Below, one piece after another: positions 1 to 8,645 of a stretch of DNA of 35,194 nucleotides (the stretch's first letter is position 1; each line of letters starts with the position of its first letter). This stretch comes from Muribaculaceae bacterium (GTDB lineage Bacteria; Bacteroidota; Bacteroidia; Bacteroidales; Muribaculaceae): the NCBI GenBank assembly GCA_016290325.1, contig JAEETL010000029.1, positions 1 to 35,194 on the forward strand. The letters run 5' to 3'. The notes under the pieces are model-generated. The model saw only the letters and a program-made list of their open reading frames with translations. It did no database searches and was not told the origin of the DNA. A program made the translations under genes and the position numbers.

Positions 1-1
1 T

Positions 2-70
2 ATCAGAGCACAACGTACCATCGACCTGGCCATCGCGTCGGGCATCTTGACAAAGGAGGACTTAGCATGA
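2..70 (+). CDS. citE: Citrate lyase beta subunit, C-terminal end (partial)
   Basis: Only the last 22 codons are inside the window; the reading frame is open from the left edge and ends with TGA at 68-70. The C-terminal residues (RTIDLAIASGIL) fit the helical end of CitE, the citryl-CoA lyase subunit that splits citryl-thioester into oxaloacetate and an acetyl-thioester. Its stop overlaps the start of citF (ATGA at 67-70), typical of translational coupling, and the citF ribosome binding site AGGAGG (54-59) lies inside this coding end. The assignment rests mainly on position before citF, since so few residues are visible. Confidence 0.75.
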   Translation: MRAQRTIDLAIASGILTKEDLA

Positions 71-1605
71 ACAGTATCAAAGATAGAGCAGCCCTGATTG
101 CCGAGGCTGCAAAGAAGATGAACAAGGCTGTCTATAACGACGCCCACATGAAGAAGAACATCACGCCGCGCCACGAGCTGCAGCGCACCAACGGCAAACT
201 CACAACCCTCGAGGATGCCATCAAGAAGAGCGGCCTCAAGGACGGCATGACCATCTCGTTCCACCACCACTTCCGCAGCGGTGACAAGGTCATCAACATG
301 GTTGTGGCCAAGCTCGCCGAGATGGGTTTCAAGAACCTGACGCTGGCTTCGTCGAGTCTCATCGACGTGCATGAGCCCCTGATCGAGCACATCAAGAACG
401 GCGTTATCACTCAGCTGCACACCAGCGGCCTGCGCGGTGCCCTCGCTACCGAGGTATCCCACGGCCTGATGGAGAAGCCCGTCATCTTCCGTTCACACGG
501 TTCTCGCGGCTATGCCATCAAGAGCGGTGAGCTGCACATCGACGTTGCCTTCCTGGGCGCTTCATCAAGTGACCCCCTGGGTAATGCTGCCGGTTACTCG
601 ACCAGCCCCAACGCCAAGAGCATCTGCGGTTCGCTGGGCTATGCACTGCCCGACGCCAAGTATGCCGACAAGACCATCATCCTGACCGATGACCTGGTAG
701 ACTATCCCAACCAGCACAGCGCCATCAGCGAGGCCGACGTGGACTATGTTGTTGTCGTTGACTCAGTGGGTGACTCAAGCAAGATCTCCTCGGGTGCCAT
801 CCGTGACACCAAGAACCCGCGCGACATCCTGCTCGCTAAGCAGGCTGCCAAGGTGGTGATGAACAGCGGTTACTTTGAGGACGGTTTCTCGATGCAGACC
901 GGCTCAGGTGGCGCTGCTCTCGCTGTGACCAAGTACCTGCGCCAGGGTATGATCGACAAGGGCATCAAGGCCAGCTATGCACTGGGCGGTATCACCAGCC
1001 ACATGGTGAAACTGCATCAGGAGGGCCTGATTGACCGCATCATCGACGTACAGTCATTTGACAAGGTGGCTGCCGAGTCGCTGATGAACGACCCGAAGCA
1101 CAAGAGCGTGTCGGCCAACGAATATGCCGCCATGTTGGAGCCGGGTTCAGCAACCCACTTCCTGGATGTCGTTATCCTGTCGGCCCTCGAGGTTGACGTC
1201 AACTTCAACGTGAACGTGCTCGTGGGTAGCGACGGTATCATCCGTGGTGCTATCGGCGGTCACCCCGACACCGCTATGGACAGCGCCCTGTCAGTGATCG
1301 TTTGCCCGCTGCTGCGCGGCCGCATCCCCTGCGTTGTTGACGAGGTAACCACCCTGATCACTCCGGGTTCCAATGTTGACGTTGTCGTTACCGAATACGG
1401 TATCGCCGTTAACCCCAACCGTCCCGAGGTGAAGGAGCGTCTTGAGGCTGCTGGCATGAAGATTGTGGACATCCACGATTTGGCTGCCAAGGCCCGCAAG
1501 ATCATCGGCGATCCCGCTCCCCTGCCCTTCGGCGACAAGGTTGTGGGCGTCGTGCTCAACCGCGACGGCTCGGTACAGGACGTGATCAAGAACATCGTGG
1601 GCTAA
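67..1605 (+). CDS. citF: Citrate lyase alpha subunit (citrate:acetyl-ACP transferase)
   Basis: CitF exchanges the acetyl group on the acyl-carrier subunit for citrate, giving the citryl-thioester that CitE then cleaves. The 512-residue product is full length for the family and matches remembered enterobacterial CitF along its whole length, for example GMTISFHHHFRSGD near residue 60, MGFKNLTLASSSL near 95, DGFSMQTGSGGAALAVT near 273 and DVQSFDKVAAESL near 327. The start is well supported by AGGAGG seven bases upstream. It overlaps citE by four bases and is followed 34 bp later by citX, so it belongs to one citrate lyase operon. The carrier subunit gene citD is not in the window and is presumably upstream of citE. 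Unlike most genes here it has a strong Shine-Dalgarno site. Confidence 0.97.
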   Translation: MNSIKDRAALIAEAAKKMNKAVYNDAHMKKNITPRHELQRTNGKLTTLEDAIKKSGLKDGMTISFHHHFRSGDKVINMVVAKLAEMGFKNLTLASSSLIDVHEPLIEHIKNGVITQLHTSGLRGALATEVSHGLMEKPVIFRSHGSRGYAIKSGELHIDVAFLGASSSDPLGNAAGYSTSPNAKSICGSLGYALPDAKYADKTIILTDDLVDYPNQHSAISEADVDYVVVVDSVGDSSKISSGAIRDTKNPRDILLAKQAAKVVMNSGYFEDGFSMQTGSGGAALAVTKYLRQGMIDKGIKASYALGGITSHMVKLHQEGLIDRIIDVQSFDKVAAESLMNDPKHKSVSANEYAAMLEPGSATHFLDVVILSALEVDVNFNVNVLVGSDGIIRGAIGGHPDTAMDSALSVIVCPLLRGRIPCVVDEVTTLITPGSNVDVVVTEYGIAVNPNRPEVKERLEAAGMKIVDIHDLAAKARKIIGDPAPLPFGDKVVGVVLNRDGSVQDVIKNIVG

Positions 1606-1639
1606 TCCCCACCCTATAGAGTACTTTACAACATCAGCG

Positions 1640-2143
1640 ATGGAGATTACGCTCGACGCCCTACTGCAAAGCCGTGACAACCGTCACGCGCTGCAACAGC
1701 AGTTAATGCAGCAGCATCCCGGCAGCACGCTCGTGTGCCTGACGGTGGTGATGCCCGGCAGCGTCAAGCGTAATCTCTACTCGGTGGTGACCGCACAGGC
1801 GGCCTTGACCGCACTGCTCGACCGACTAGGTGAGCACATCCAGGCGGTGCGTGCCCGCGACCTGGAGACAGGCTATGAAGCCTATCTCATCACAGGCTTG
1901 CCGGCGCTGGAGGCCAAACGTGTGACTTGTGACATTGAAGACAGCCACCCGCTCGGGCGGCTGTTCGACATTGATGTCATGGACAGTGACGGCATGCCCA
2001 TCACCCGTCAAACGGTGGGCGGAGAGCCGCGCCGCTGTCTACTTTGCGACCACGAGGCACGCTGGTGCATGCGTAACCATAGCCACACCCAGGAGGAACT
2101 GATGGCACACATCCAGGAGATGATTGACGACTATGTACGGTAA
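1640..2143 (+). CDS. citX: Apo-citrate lyase phosphoribosyl-dephospho-CoA transferase
   Basis: CitX attaches the phosphoribosyl-dephospho-CoA prosthetic group to the acyl carrier subunit CitD. The 167-residue protein is of usual length. Recognisable family features are the PGSVKR segment near residue 34, the central EDSHPLGRLFDIDVM stretch and a C-terminal cysteine-containing segment GEPRRCLLCDHEARWC, as in enterobacterial CitX. It lies between citF and the citC-citG fusion, and its stop codon (2141-2143) is overlapped by the start region of the next gene, indicating translational coupling. No other function is likely in this context. Confidence 0.93.
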   Translation: MEITLDALLQSRDNRHALQQQLMQQHPGSTLVCLTVVMPGSVKRNLYSVVTAQAALTALLDRLGEHIQAVRARDLETGYEAYLITGLPALEAKRVTCDIEDSHPLGRLFDIDVMDSDGMPITRQTVGGEPRRCLLCDHEARWCMRNHSHTQEELMAHIQEMIDDYVR

Positions 2144-3884
2144 CTTTGACATCTGCGACATGCCGCTCTCGCTCAAGTCCAACAGGACACGGGTGGAGCG
2201 CTTCCTTGCCGACAACGGACTGCGTCTAGAGAACGTGGACTACTATGCCGTCGCTACCGACGATGACGGCAACATCATTGTTGGCGGGGGCTTGCAGGGC
2301 AATGTCATCAAGTGCATCGCCGTGGGTGCCGCAGCCCGCGAAACGGGCTTGAGCAACAAGCTCATCTCCCACCTCATCACTATGGCCACCCAGCAAGGTG
2401 CCGAAACGATCAAGGTTTACACCAAGCCCGAGAACTTAACAGTTTTCCAGAGCATGGGGTTTACTGCCATCGCCAAGTCGCCTTGCGCCGTTCTCATGGA
2501 GAATGGCGTGAAGGGCATCGGCAACTACACGAGCTACCTGAAGCGCTTGCGCGCTAACCGTCCTGAGGGTGCCGCTGCCATCGTGATGAACGCCAACCCG
2601 TTCACTCTGGGCCACCGCTACCTCGTCGAGCAGGCTGCCGCCATGGCACCGACGCTATATGTCATCGCCGTGCGAGAGGAACGCTCGATGTTCAGTTATG
2701 CCGAGCGACTGGCCATGATTCAGGCTGGATGTAAGGAGCTGGACAACGTCGTGGTGGTTGAGGGCAGCGATTATGCCATCAGCGAACTGACGTTCCCCAC
2801 CTACTTCCTCAAGCAGGTGACCGACGCCACCGACACCCACATCACGCTCGATTTGGACCTGTTTGCCACTCACATCGCTCCCGCCCTGGGCGTAACCACA
2901 CGCATCGTGGGCAGCGAGCCAATTGACGCGCTGACAGCCCGCTATAACGAACTCATGCAGGAACTGTTGCCGCAACGCGGCATCACGGTTAAGACCGTGG
3001 TGCGCCTCATGAAGGACGGGCAGGTGGTGAGCGCCACTCGCGTGCGTCAAGCGATTGCCGATGGAGCATTGAGCCATGGCGTCGAACTGGTGCCACCGAC
3101 AACGATACCGCATCTCATCGCCCATCTGGCGACCGAGGCCTTGCGTGCCGAGCTGTTTACCACGCCCAAGCCCGGATTGGTGGACCGTCACGACAATGGC
3201 GCTCATCGCGACATGGACCTGGCGATCATGGGCAAGAGCATCGATGCTTTGCAGCCCTATTTCACTAGGCTGGCCCTGTATGGCTTTAGCAACGAGGAAC
3301 CTGCCGCTGATGAGGTGCGCAACATAGGCCTCGAGGCCGAGCGTGCCATGCTGGATGCGACCTGTGGGGTCAATACCCATCGTGGAGCCTTATTTGCCAT
3401 GGGGCTGACGACACTTGCCGCCGCATGGTGCCAAGCACATGAGAGTAAAGTTGAAGAACAGGCATTGCGCCGCCTGATCAAGCAAGTCACAGGACAATTC
3501 GCTCCCACGGCGGGCACCCACGGCAACGATGCCGTGAATGCTCACCGTGTCATGGGCGCCCTGGACTTTGCCAAGGACGGCTACATGACGCTGTTCAACG
3601 ACTGGTTGCCCGCCTATCGCCGCTATCTGGCCGAGGATGCCGAGACCGCCAACCATCGCCTGCTGCTGCTCATCATGAGCCAGCTGGATGATACCAACGT
3701 CATTCACCGCGTGGGCTTTGATCAGGCCCAGCAGGTAAAACGCGAGGCCCATGAGCTGCTCGACAACTTTGACCTGTCGAGGCTGGAACAGATGAACCGC
3801 GACTACATCGCGCTCAACATCTCGCCTGGAGGCAGTGCCGACATGGTCGCACTTACTTTATTCATTCATTGGATTTTGAATTAA
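2133..3884 (+). CDS. citC-citG: Fused citrate lyase ligase / triphosphoribosyl-dephospho-CoA synthase (CitC-CitG)
   Basis: One continuous reading frame joins two citrate lyase maturation enzymes. Residues 1 to about 320 are CitC, the acetate:SH-citrate lyase ligase that acetylates the prosthetic group: a GNAT-like N-terminus (VGGGLQGNVIKCIAV), then a nucleotidyltransferase segment MNANPFTLGHRYL near residue 150 and SATRVRQAI near 302. Residues from about 325 to the end are CitG, which makes the prosthetic group precursor from ATP and dephospho-CoA: FTTPKPGLVDRHDNGAHRDM, GVNTHRGALFAMGL and TAGTHGNDAVN. ATG at 2133 is preferred because MYGNFD resembles the start of known CitC; an in-frame TTG at 2124 is an alternative and has AGGAG four bases upstream. 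Both choices overlap citX. The two activities are separate genes in the best-known operons. Confidence 0.93.
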   Translation: MYGNFDICDMPLSLKSNRTRVERFLADNGLRLENVDYYAVATDDDGNIIVGGGLQGNVIKCIAVGAAARETGLSNKLISHLITMATQQGAETIKVYTKPENLTVFQSMGFTAIAKSPCAVLMENGVKGIGNYTSYLKRLRANRPEGAAAIVMNANPFTLGHRYLVEQAAAMAPTLYVIAVREERSMFSYAERLAMIQAGCKELDNVVVVEGSDYAISELTFPTYFLKQVTDATDTHITLDLDLFATHIAPALGVTTRIVGSEPIDALTARYNELMQELLPQRGITVKTVVRLMKDGQVVSATRVRQAIADGALSHGVELVPPTTIPHLIAHLATEALRAELFTTPKPGLVDRHDNGAHRDMDLAIMGKSIDALQPYFTRLALYGFSNEEPAADEVRNIGLEAERAMLDATCGVNTHRGALFAMGLTTLAAAWCQAHESKVEEQALRRLIKQVTGQFAPTAGTHGNDAVNAHRVMGALDFAKDGYMTLFNDWLPAYRRYLAEDAETANHRLLLLIMSQLDDTNVIHRVGFDQAQQVKREAHELLDNFDLSRLEQMNRDYIALNISPGGSADMVALTLFIHWILN

Positions 3885-3917
3885 TAACCCTATATCAATT
3901 AACATTTAAATTTTATC

Positions 3918-6164
3918 ATGGTAGAATTAATCAAACAAGGAGTTTACTTAATCAACGGTAACGAAATTCGTACTGATGCAGCTGGTCTTCCCACGCCTGA
4001 CGAGGCTCGTGAGAACACCATCACCTACGGCATCCTGCGCAGTCACGACGTGGACGGCAGCAAGGGTAAAAAGATGCGCATCCGCTTTGACGCGATGATG
4101 TCGCACGACATCACCTACGTGGGCATTATCCAAACCGCCCGCGCCAGTGGTCTCGAGAAGTTCCCCCTGCCCTACGCAATGACCAACTGCCACAACTCGC
4201 TGTGCGCTGTCGGCGGCACCATCAACGAGGACGACCACGTGTTCGGTCTCTCGGCTGCCAAGAAGTACGGCGGTATCTACGTGCCCGCTAACCAGGCCGT
4301 TATCCACCAGTTCGCCCGCGAGGCAATGGTAAAGTGCGGTAACATGATTTTGGGTAGCGACAGCCACACCCGCTATGGCTCGCTCGGTAACATGGGCGTT
4401 GGCGAAGGCGGTGGTGAGCTCGTTAAGCAGCTGCTGTGCAACACTTGGGACATCAACGCTCCCGAGGTTGTCCTGGTATGGTTGGAAGGCGCACCCAAGA
4501 AGGGTGTAGGTCCCCACGATGTTGCTATCTCGCTCGTTAAGGCTACCTTCGAGAGCGGCTTTGTAAAGAACAAGGTGCTCGAGTTCGCTGGCCCTGGCGT
4601 GAAGAACCTGCCCATCGACTTCCGTAATGGTATCGACATCATGACCACCGAGACCACCTGCTTGAGCTCGATCTGGGTTACCGACGACGAGGTGAAGCAC
4701 CACTACGAGCTGCACAAACGTCCCGAGGACTTCAAGGTGCTGCAACCCGGTGAGGTGGCTTACTATGACAGCATGATCAAGATCGACCTGAGCACTCAGG
4801 AGAGCATGATCGCTCTGCCCTACCACCCCAGCAACGCTTTCACCATCCACGAGCTGCAGGCTAATCCCGTTGAGATCCTGCGCAAGGTCGAGGAGGACAC
4901 CAAGAAGCGCTTTGGCGACAAGGTACAGTGCGACCTCGTTGACAAGGTGATGAAGGACGGTAAGGTACAGGCCGACCAAGGTATCATCGCTGGTTGCTCG
5001 GGCGGTACCTATGACAACCTGAGCGCTGCTGCTGCCATCATGCGCGGCAAGAGCATCGGTAACGACTACTTCACCATGAGCGCTTATCCCCAGTCGGTTC
5101 CCGTTTACATGGCAACCGTTCGTGAGCGCATCGTTGAGGAACTGCTCGAGGCTGGTGTGATCATCAAGCCCGCCTTCTGCGGTCCTTGCTTCGGTGCTGG
5201 TGACGTGCCCAGCAACAATGGCCTGTCAATCCGCCACACCACCCGTAACTTCCCCAACCGCGAGGGTTCCAAGCCCGGCCAGGGTCAGATCTCGCTGGTT
5301 GCCCTGATGGACGCCCGCTCAATCGCTGCTACCGCAGCTAACGGCGGCGTGATTACCGCAGCCACCGACGTTGACTACACCGACGACCACAAACCTTATC
5401 AGTATGATGCCAGCATCTATGAGCGCCGCGTTTATTACGGCTTTGACAAGGCTCAAGCCGACGTCGAGCTGCGCTACGGTCCCAACATCAAGGACTGGCC
5501 CAAGATGTATCGCATGGAGGACAACATGCTGCTCGAACTGGCAGCCGTTATCCACGACAGCGTAACCACCACCGACGAGTTGATCCCCAGCGGTGAGACC
5601 TCGAGCTACCGCTCCAACCCGCTGAAGCTCTCTGAGTTCGCCCTGTCACGCCGCGTGCCTGAGTACGTTGGTCTGAGCAAGCGCATCCAGGAGCAGGATC
5701 ACGAGCGCCGCGACGGCAAGTGCCCGCAGAACGTGCTCGACGCTCTCGCTAAGGTAGGTGCTAAGCCCGAGAATACCTCGTTTGGCTCATGTGTATTCGC
5801 CCACAAGCCTGGTGACGGTTCCGCTCGCGAGCAGGCCGCTTCTTGCCAGAAGGTGCTCGGCGGCGACGCCAACATCTGCTACGAGTATGCAACCAAGCGC
5901 TATCGCAGCAACTGCATCAACTGGGGTATCGTTCCCTTCACCATCGCTCCCGATGTTGAGTTCAACTACAACCCCGGTGACATGGTATTTGTTCCTGGCA
6001 TCCGTGAGGCCATCGTTAATGGCAAGGAGGAGATCGATGCTAAGGTTATCGCTGCCGACGGCGTACATGACCTGCACCTGTTCTTCCAGAACCTGACTCC
6101 CGACGAGCGCACCATCCTCGCCGAGGGCTGCCTGATGAACTTCTACGCTTCACAGAAGAAGTAA
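3918..6164 (+). CDS. acn: Aconitate hydratase (mitochondrial-type aconitase)
   Basis: Interconverts citrate and isocitrate with a [4Fe-4S] cluster. The 748-residue length and segments such as MTNCHNSLCAVGG, ILGSDSHTRYGSLGNMGVGEGG and the cysteine ligand regions AGCSGGTYDN and FCGPCFGAGD identify the family; the size fits the mitochondrial-type branch rather than the roughly 890-residue AcnA type. It follows citC-citG by 33 bp with no terminator seen between, so co-transcription with the citrate lyase genes is likely. A 12-bp perfect hairpin lies just after its stop. Codon use is heavily biased to abundant codons, suggesting high expression. Confidence 0.97.
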   Translation: MVELIKQGVYLINGNEIRTDAAGLPTPDEARENTITYGILRSHDVDGSKGKKMRIRFDAMMSHDITYVGIIQTARASGLEKFPLPYAMTNCHNSLCAVGGTINEDDHVFGLSAAKKYGGIYVPANQAVIHQFAREAMVKCGNMILGSDSHTRYGSLGNMGVGEGGGELVKQLLCNTWDINAPEVVLVWLEGAPKKGVGPHDVAISLVKATFESGFVKNKVLEFAGPGVKNLPIDFRNGIDIMTTETTCLSSIWVTDDEVKHHYELHKRPEDFKVLQPGEVAYYDSMIKIDLSTQESMIALPYHPSNAFTIHELQANPVEILRKVEEDTKKRFGDKVQCDLVDKVMKDGKVQADQGIIAGCSGGTYDNLSAAAAIMRGKSIGNDYFTMSAYPQSVPVYMATVRERIVEELLEAGVIIKPAFCGPCFGAGDVPSNNGLSIRHTTRNFPNREGSKPGQGQISLVALMDARSIAATAANGGVITAATDVDYTDDHKPYQYDASIYERRVYYGFDKAQADVELRYGPNIKDWPKMYRMEDNMLLELAAVIHDSVTTTDELIPSGETSSYRSNPLKLSEFALSRRVPEYVGLSKRIQEQDHERRDGKCPQNVLDALAKVGAKPENTSFGSCVFAHKPGDGSAREQAASCQKVLGGDANICYEYATKRYRSNCINWGIVPFTIAPDVEFNYNPGDMVFVPGIREAIVNGKEEIDAKVIAADGVHDLHLFFQNLTPDERTILAEGCLMNFYASQKK

Positions 6165-6176
6165 ATCCATTTTATT

Positions 6177-6205
6177 CCAGTCATGGGCAATGGGCCCATG
6201 ACTGG
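6177..6205 (+). promoter_or_regulatory. Perfect 12-bp stem-loop between aconitase and isocitrate dehydrogenase genes
   Basis: CCAGTCATGGGC at 6177-6188 is the exact reverse complement of 6194-6205, with a 5-nt loop (AATGG). It begins 12 bp after the aconitase stop codon. It is not followed by a T-run on either strand, so it is a poor intrinsic terminator and may instead be an RNA-processing or stability hairpin that sets different levels of the two enzymes. That role is inference. Confidence 0.6.
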
Positions 6206-6240
6206 AAGTTTAAAGTTTAGAGGTTAAAGGTTAGAGAGAA
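6206..6240 (+). repeat. Five-unit 7-bp tandem repeat
   Basis: Five consecutive heptamers can be read: AAGTTTA, AAGTTTA, GAGGTTA, AAGGTTA, GAGAGAA. The array directly follows the stem-loop and ends 78 bp before the icd start. A similar heptamer array occurs in front of cinA (29500-29548). Confidence 0.7.
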
Positions 6241-6318
6241 TCTACCTTGAACGACTAAACGACAATAAAAAAACAAATCATTTTTTTCAATAACAACTGA
6301 TCACATTAAATTTCAATC

Positions 6319-7533
6319 ATGATCGAAAAAATTAAAATGACCACTCCCATCGTGGAGATGGACGGTGACGAGATGACCCGCATCCTGTGGAAGATGATCA
6401 AGGACGAACTGATTCTTCCGTTTGTTGACCTCAAGAGTGAGTACTATGACCTGGGTCTTGTAAAGCGTGACGAGACTGGTGACAAGATCACCATCGAGGC
6501 TGCTGAGGCTTGCAAGAAGTATGGTGTTGGCGTTAAGTGCGCTACCATCACCCCCAACCTGAAACGTATGGACGAGTACAAACTGCACGAGATGTGGAAG
6601 AGCCCCAACGGCACTATCCGTTCCATCCTCGACGGTACCGTATTCCGCGCTCCCATCACCATCCCGAGCATCCACCCCGTTGTAAAGAACTGGGAGAAGC
6701 CCATCACCATCGCTCGTCATGCCTATGGCGACGTTTACAAGAGTGTTGAGCTGCGTGCCGACGAACCCGGTGTTGCTAAGCTCGTCTTTGACGGCGTTAG
6801 CGGCAAGCACGAGGAAGTGGTAATTCAAGAGTTCAAGGGCGAGGGCGTCCTCCAAGGTATGCACAACCTGGACAAGTCCATCCGTTCATTTGCTCACAGC
6901 TGCTTCAAGTATGCTATCGACACCAAGCAGGATCTGTGGTTCTCGACCAAGGACACCATCAGCAAGAAGTATGACGCTCAGTTCCGCATCATCTTTGAGG
7001 AGGTTTACGAGCAGAACTACAAGGCTGAGTTTGAGAAGCTGGGTCTGGAGTACTTCTACACCCTGATCGACGACGCTGTTGCTCGCGTGATCCGCAGCAA
7101 GGGTGGTTACATCTGGGCTTGCAAGAACTACGACGGCGACGTGATGAGCGACATGGTCAGCACCGCCTTTGGTTCACTGGCTATGATGACCAGCGTACTC
7201 GTTAGCCCCGACGGCAACTACGAGTATGAGGCTGCCCATGGTACCGTAACCCGCCACTACTACAAGTATCTCGAGGGCGAGGAGACTTCCACCAACCCCA
7301 TGGCTACCATCTTCGCTTGGAGCGGTGCCCTGCGCAAACGCGGTGAGAAGGACGGCTTGAAGGACCTCATGAACTTTGGTGACCAGCTCGAGGCTGCTTG
7401 CTTCGACACCCTCAACTCGGGTATCGTTACCAAGGACCTCGTGAACCTGATGGAAGGTGTTGAGGCTAAGGCCGTGAACAGCGCCGAGTTCATCAAGACC
7501 ATCCGCACCAACCTCGAGAAGCGCCTCGGCTAA
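6319..7533 (+). CDS. icd: NADP-dependent isocitrate dehydrogenase (eukaryotic-like type)
   Basis: Interconverts isocitrate and 2-oxoglutarate plus CO2. The 404-residue protein is of the homodimeric, eukaryotic-like NADP subfamily: VEMDGDEMTRILWKMIKDEL near the N-terminus, SPNGTIRSILDGTVFRAPI near residue 95, the metal/substrate region ending DDAVARVIRS, and EYEAAHGTVTRHY near residue 303. ATG at 6319 is taken as start; a second in-frame ATG at 6337 is possible. It follows aconitase with a 154-bp spacer holding a hairpin and heptamer repeats and is closed by a terminator at 7566-7600. Together with aconitase and citrate lyase it links acetyl units and oxaloacetate to 2-oxoglutarate. Confidence 0.97.
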   Translation: MIEKIKMTTPIVEMDGDEMTRILWKMIKDELILPFVDLKSEYYDLGLVKRDETGDKITIEAAEACKKYGVGVKCATITPNLKRMDEYKLHEMWKSPNGTIRSILDGTVFRAPITIPSIHPVVKNWEKPITIARHAYGDVYKSVELRADEPGVAKLVFDGVSGKHEEVVIQEFKGEGVLQGMHNLDKSIRSFAHSCFKYAIDTKQDLWFSTKDTISKKYDAQFRIIFEEVYEQNYKAEFEKLGLEYFYTLIDDAVARVIRSKGGYIWACKNYDGDVMSDMVSTAFGSLAMMTSVLVSPDGNYEYEAAHGTVTRHYYKYLEGEETSTNPMATIFAWSGALRKRGEKDGLKDLMNFGDQLEAACFDTLNSGIVTKDLVNLMEGVEAKAVNSAEFIKTIRTNLEKRLG

Positions 7534-7565
7534 TCCCAAGGACGTTTTTCAAGAAACCCTAACGA

Positions 7566-7600
7566 GGGCTGCAGCACCAGGTGCCGCAGCCTTCTTGCTT
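7566..7600 (+). terminator. Intrinsic terminator after icd
   Basis: GGCTGCAGCA (7567-7576) pairs with TGCCGCAGCC (7582-7591) with one mismatch around a 5-nt loop, followed by the T-rich tail TTCTTGCTT. It closes the citrate operon. Confidence 0.75.
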
Positions 7601-7623
7601 ATTACGGGCTGGCAGCCCGTAAT
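7601..7623. repeat. 23-bp near-perfect palindrome
   Basis: ATTACGGGCTG (7601-7611) and CAGCCCGTAAT (7613-7623) are exact reverse complements around a single central G. It directly follows the icd terminator. It could be a second hairpin terminator or a palindromic repeat unit; no second copy was seen in the window. Confidence 0.6.
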
Positions 7624-7712
7624 AATGCAGTAACGATACTTTTCTTACTCAAGAATACATCTTTTAAGGAAATGCATTATCTTTGCATGATTAAACGAGG
7701 AGAAAGCAGGTT

Positions 7713-8645
7713 ATGATCAGCTATTGGAAATGTAAGGAGGGTTTTAGCGAAATCAATCAGTGGAAATCGGGTTGCTGGGTGAGAGTCACCAATCCGACCC
7801 TTGACGATTTGGCGCTATTGCAGGAACGCTTCGCCGCGCCGTTGGACTTCATCGACGATGCCGAGGATATCGAGGAACGCCCTCGCGTCGATCACGAGGA
7901 CAACTGGGTGCTGGTGTTCATTCGCGTGCCGTGCAAGCGCATCGATGAGGACGGTGAGACCATCTTCTCGACCGCGCCTCTCGCCATCCTCATCCGTGAC
8001 GACGTGTTCATCACGGTCGAGTACTATGACAATGAGGTGCTTAACGACTTCATCAGTTGGAGCAAGCGCCGCCGCATGAACTCGGTTAAGTCCTATGACC
8101 TGTTGCTGTCGCTAATGCTCTCCACATCGGTGTGGTACCTCAAGTACCTCAAGCAGATGAACGCGATGATGAACGCCGCCGAGGAGCGCCTGGAACAAAA
8201 GATGGACAACGACGAACTCATCCGCATGATGGGCTTGGGCAAGTTCTTGATCTACTTCATCACCTCGCTCAAGGGCAACGCCACCGTGCTGGCGCGCATC
8301 AAACTCAGGACTCGAACGTTGCCTCATGACGAGGCTCTGCTCGAGGACGTCGAGATCGAGACCCAGCAGGCTATCGATACGGCCGAAATCTACAGCAACA
8401 TCCTGGAACGTCAGCAAGAAACCTATTCATCAGTCATCGGTAACAACCTGAACCGCATCATGAAGACCCTCACCGTGGTCACCATCCTGCTGATGATTCC
8501 CACCGTCGTCGCCGGCTACTATGGCATGAACGTGCCCAACGGCATGGAGGCATGGCCTTATGGGTTCCCCTTTGCCATCCTTGTGTCGGTTGTGCTGATG
8601 GTATTATGCTACATTTTTATGCGCCACAGCAAGTTTTTCAAATAA
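7713..8645 (+). CDS. corA: CorA-family magnesium/divalent metal channel
   Basis: Homopentameric inner-membrane channel for Mg2+ or similar ions. The 310-residue protein has a soluble N-terminal region, a long helical stalk (about 110-245) and two C-terminal transmembrane helices (about 247-270 and 280-303). The first helix ends in YGMNVP, the GMN selectivity-filter signature of the family. The positively charged end (RHSKFFK) is also typical. A Bacteroidetes-like -7 element TATCTTTG lies at 7678-7685, about 28 bp before the start; no clear -33 partner was found. It stands alone between two terminated units. Ion specificity cannot be read from the sequence. Confidence 0.93.
   Translation: MISYWKCKEGFSEINQWKSGCWVRVTNPTLDDLALLQERFAAPLDFIDDAEDIEERPRVDHEDNWVLVFIRVPCKRIDEDGETIFSTAPLAILIRDDVFITVEYYDNEVLNDFISWSKRRRMNSVKSYDLLLSLMLSTSVWYLKYLKQMNAMMNAAEERLEQKMDNDELIRMMGLGKFLIYFITSLKGNATVLARIKLRTRTLPHDEALLEDVEIETQQAIDTAEIYSNILERQQETYSSVIGNNLNRIMKTLTVVTILLMIPTVVAGYYGMNVPNGMEAWPYGFPFAILVSVVLMVLCYIFMRHSKFFK

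Noticed and set aside
3948..4979. Long open frame (343 codons) on the - strand
   Set aside because: It lies fully inside the aconitase gene, has no family features, and comes from biased codon use of the + strand gene.
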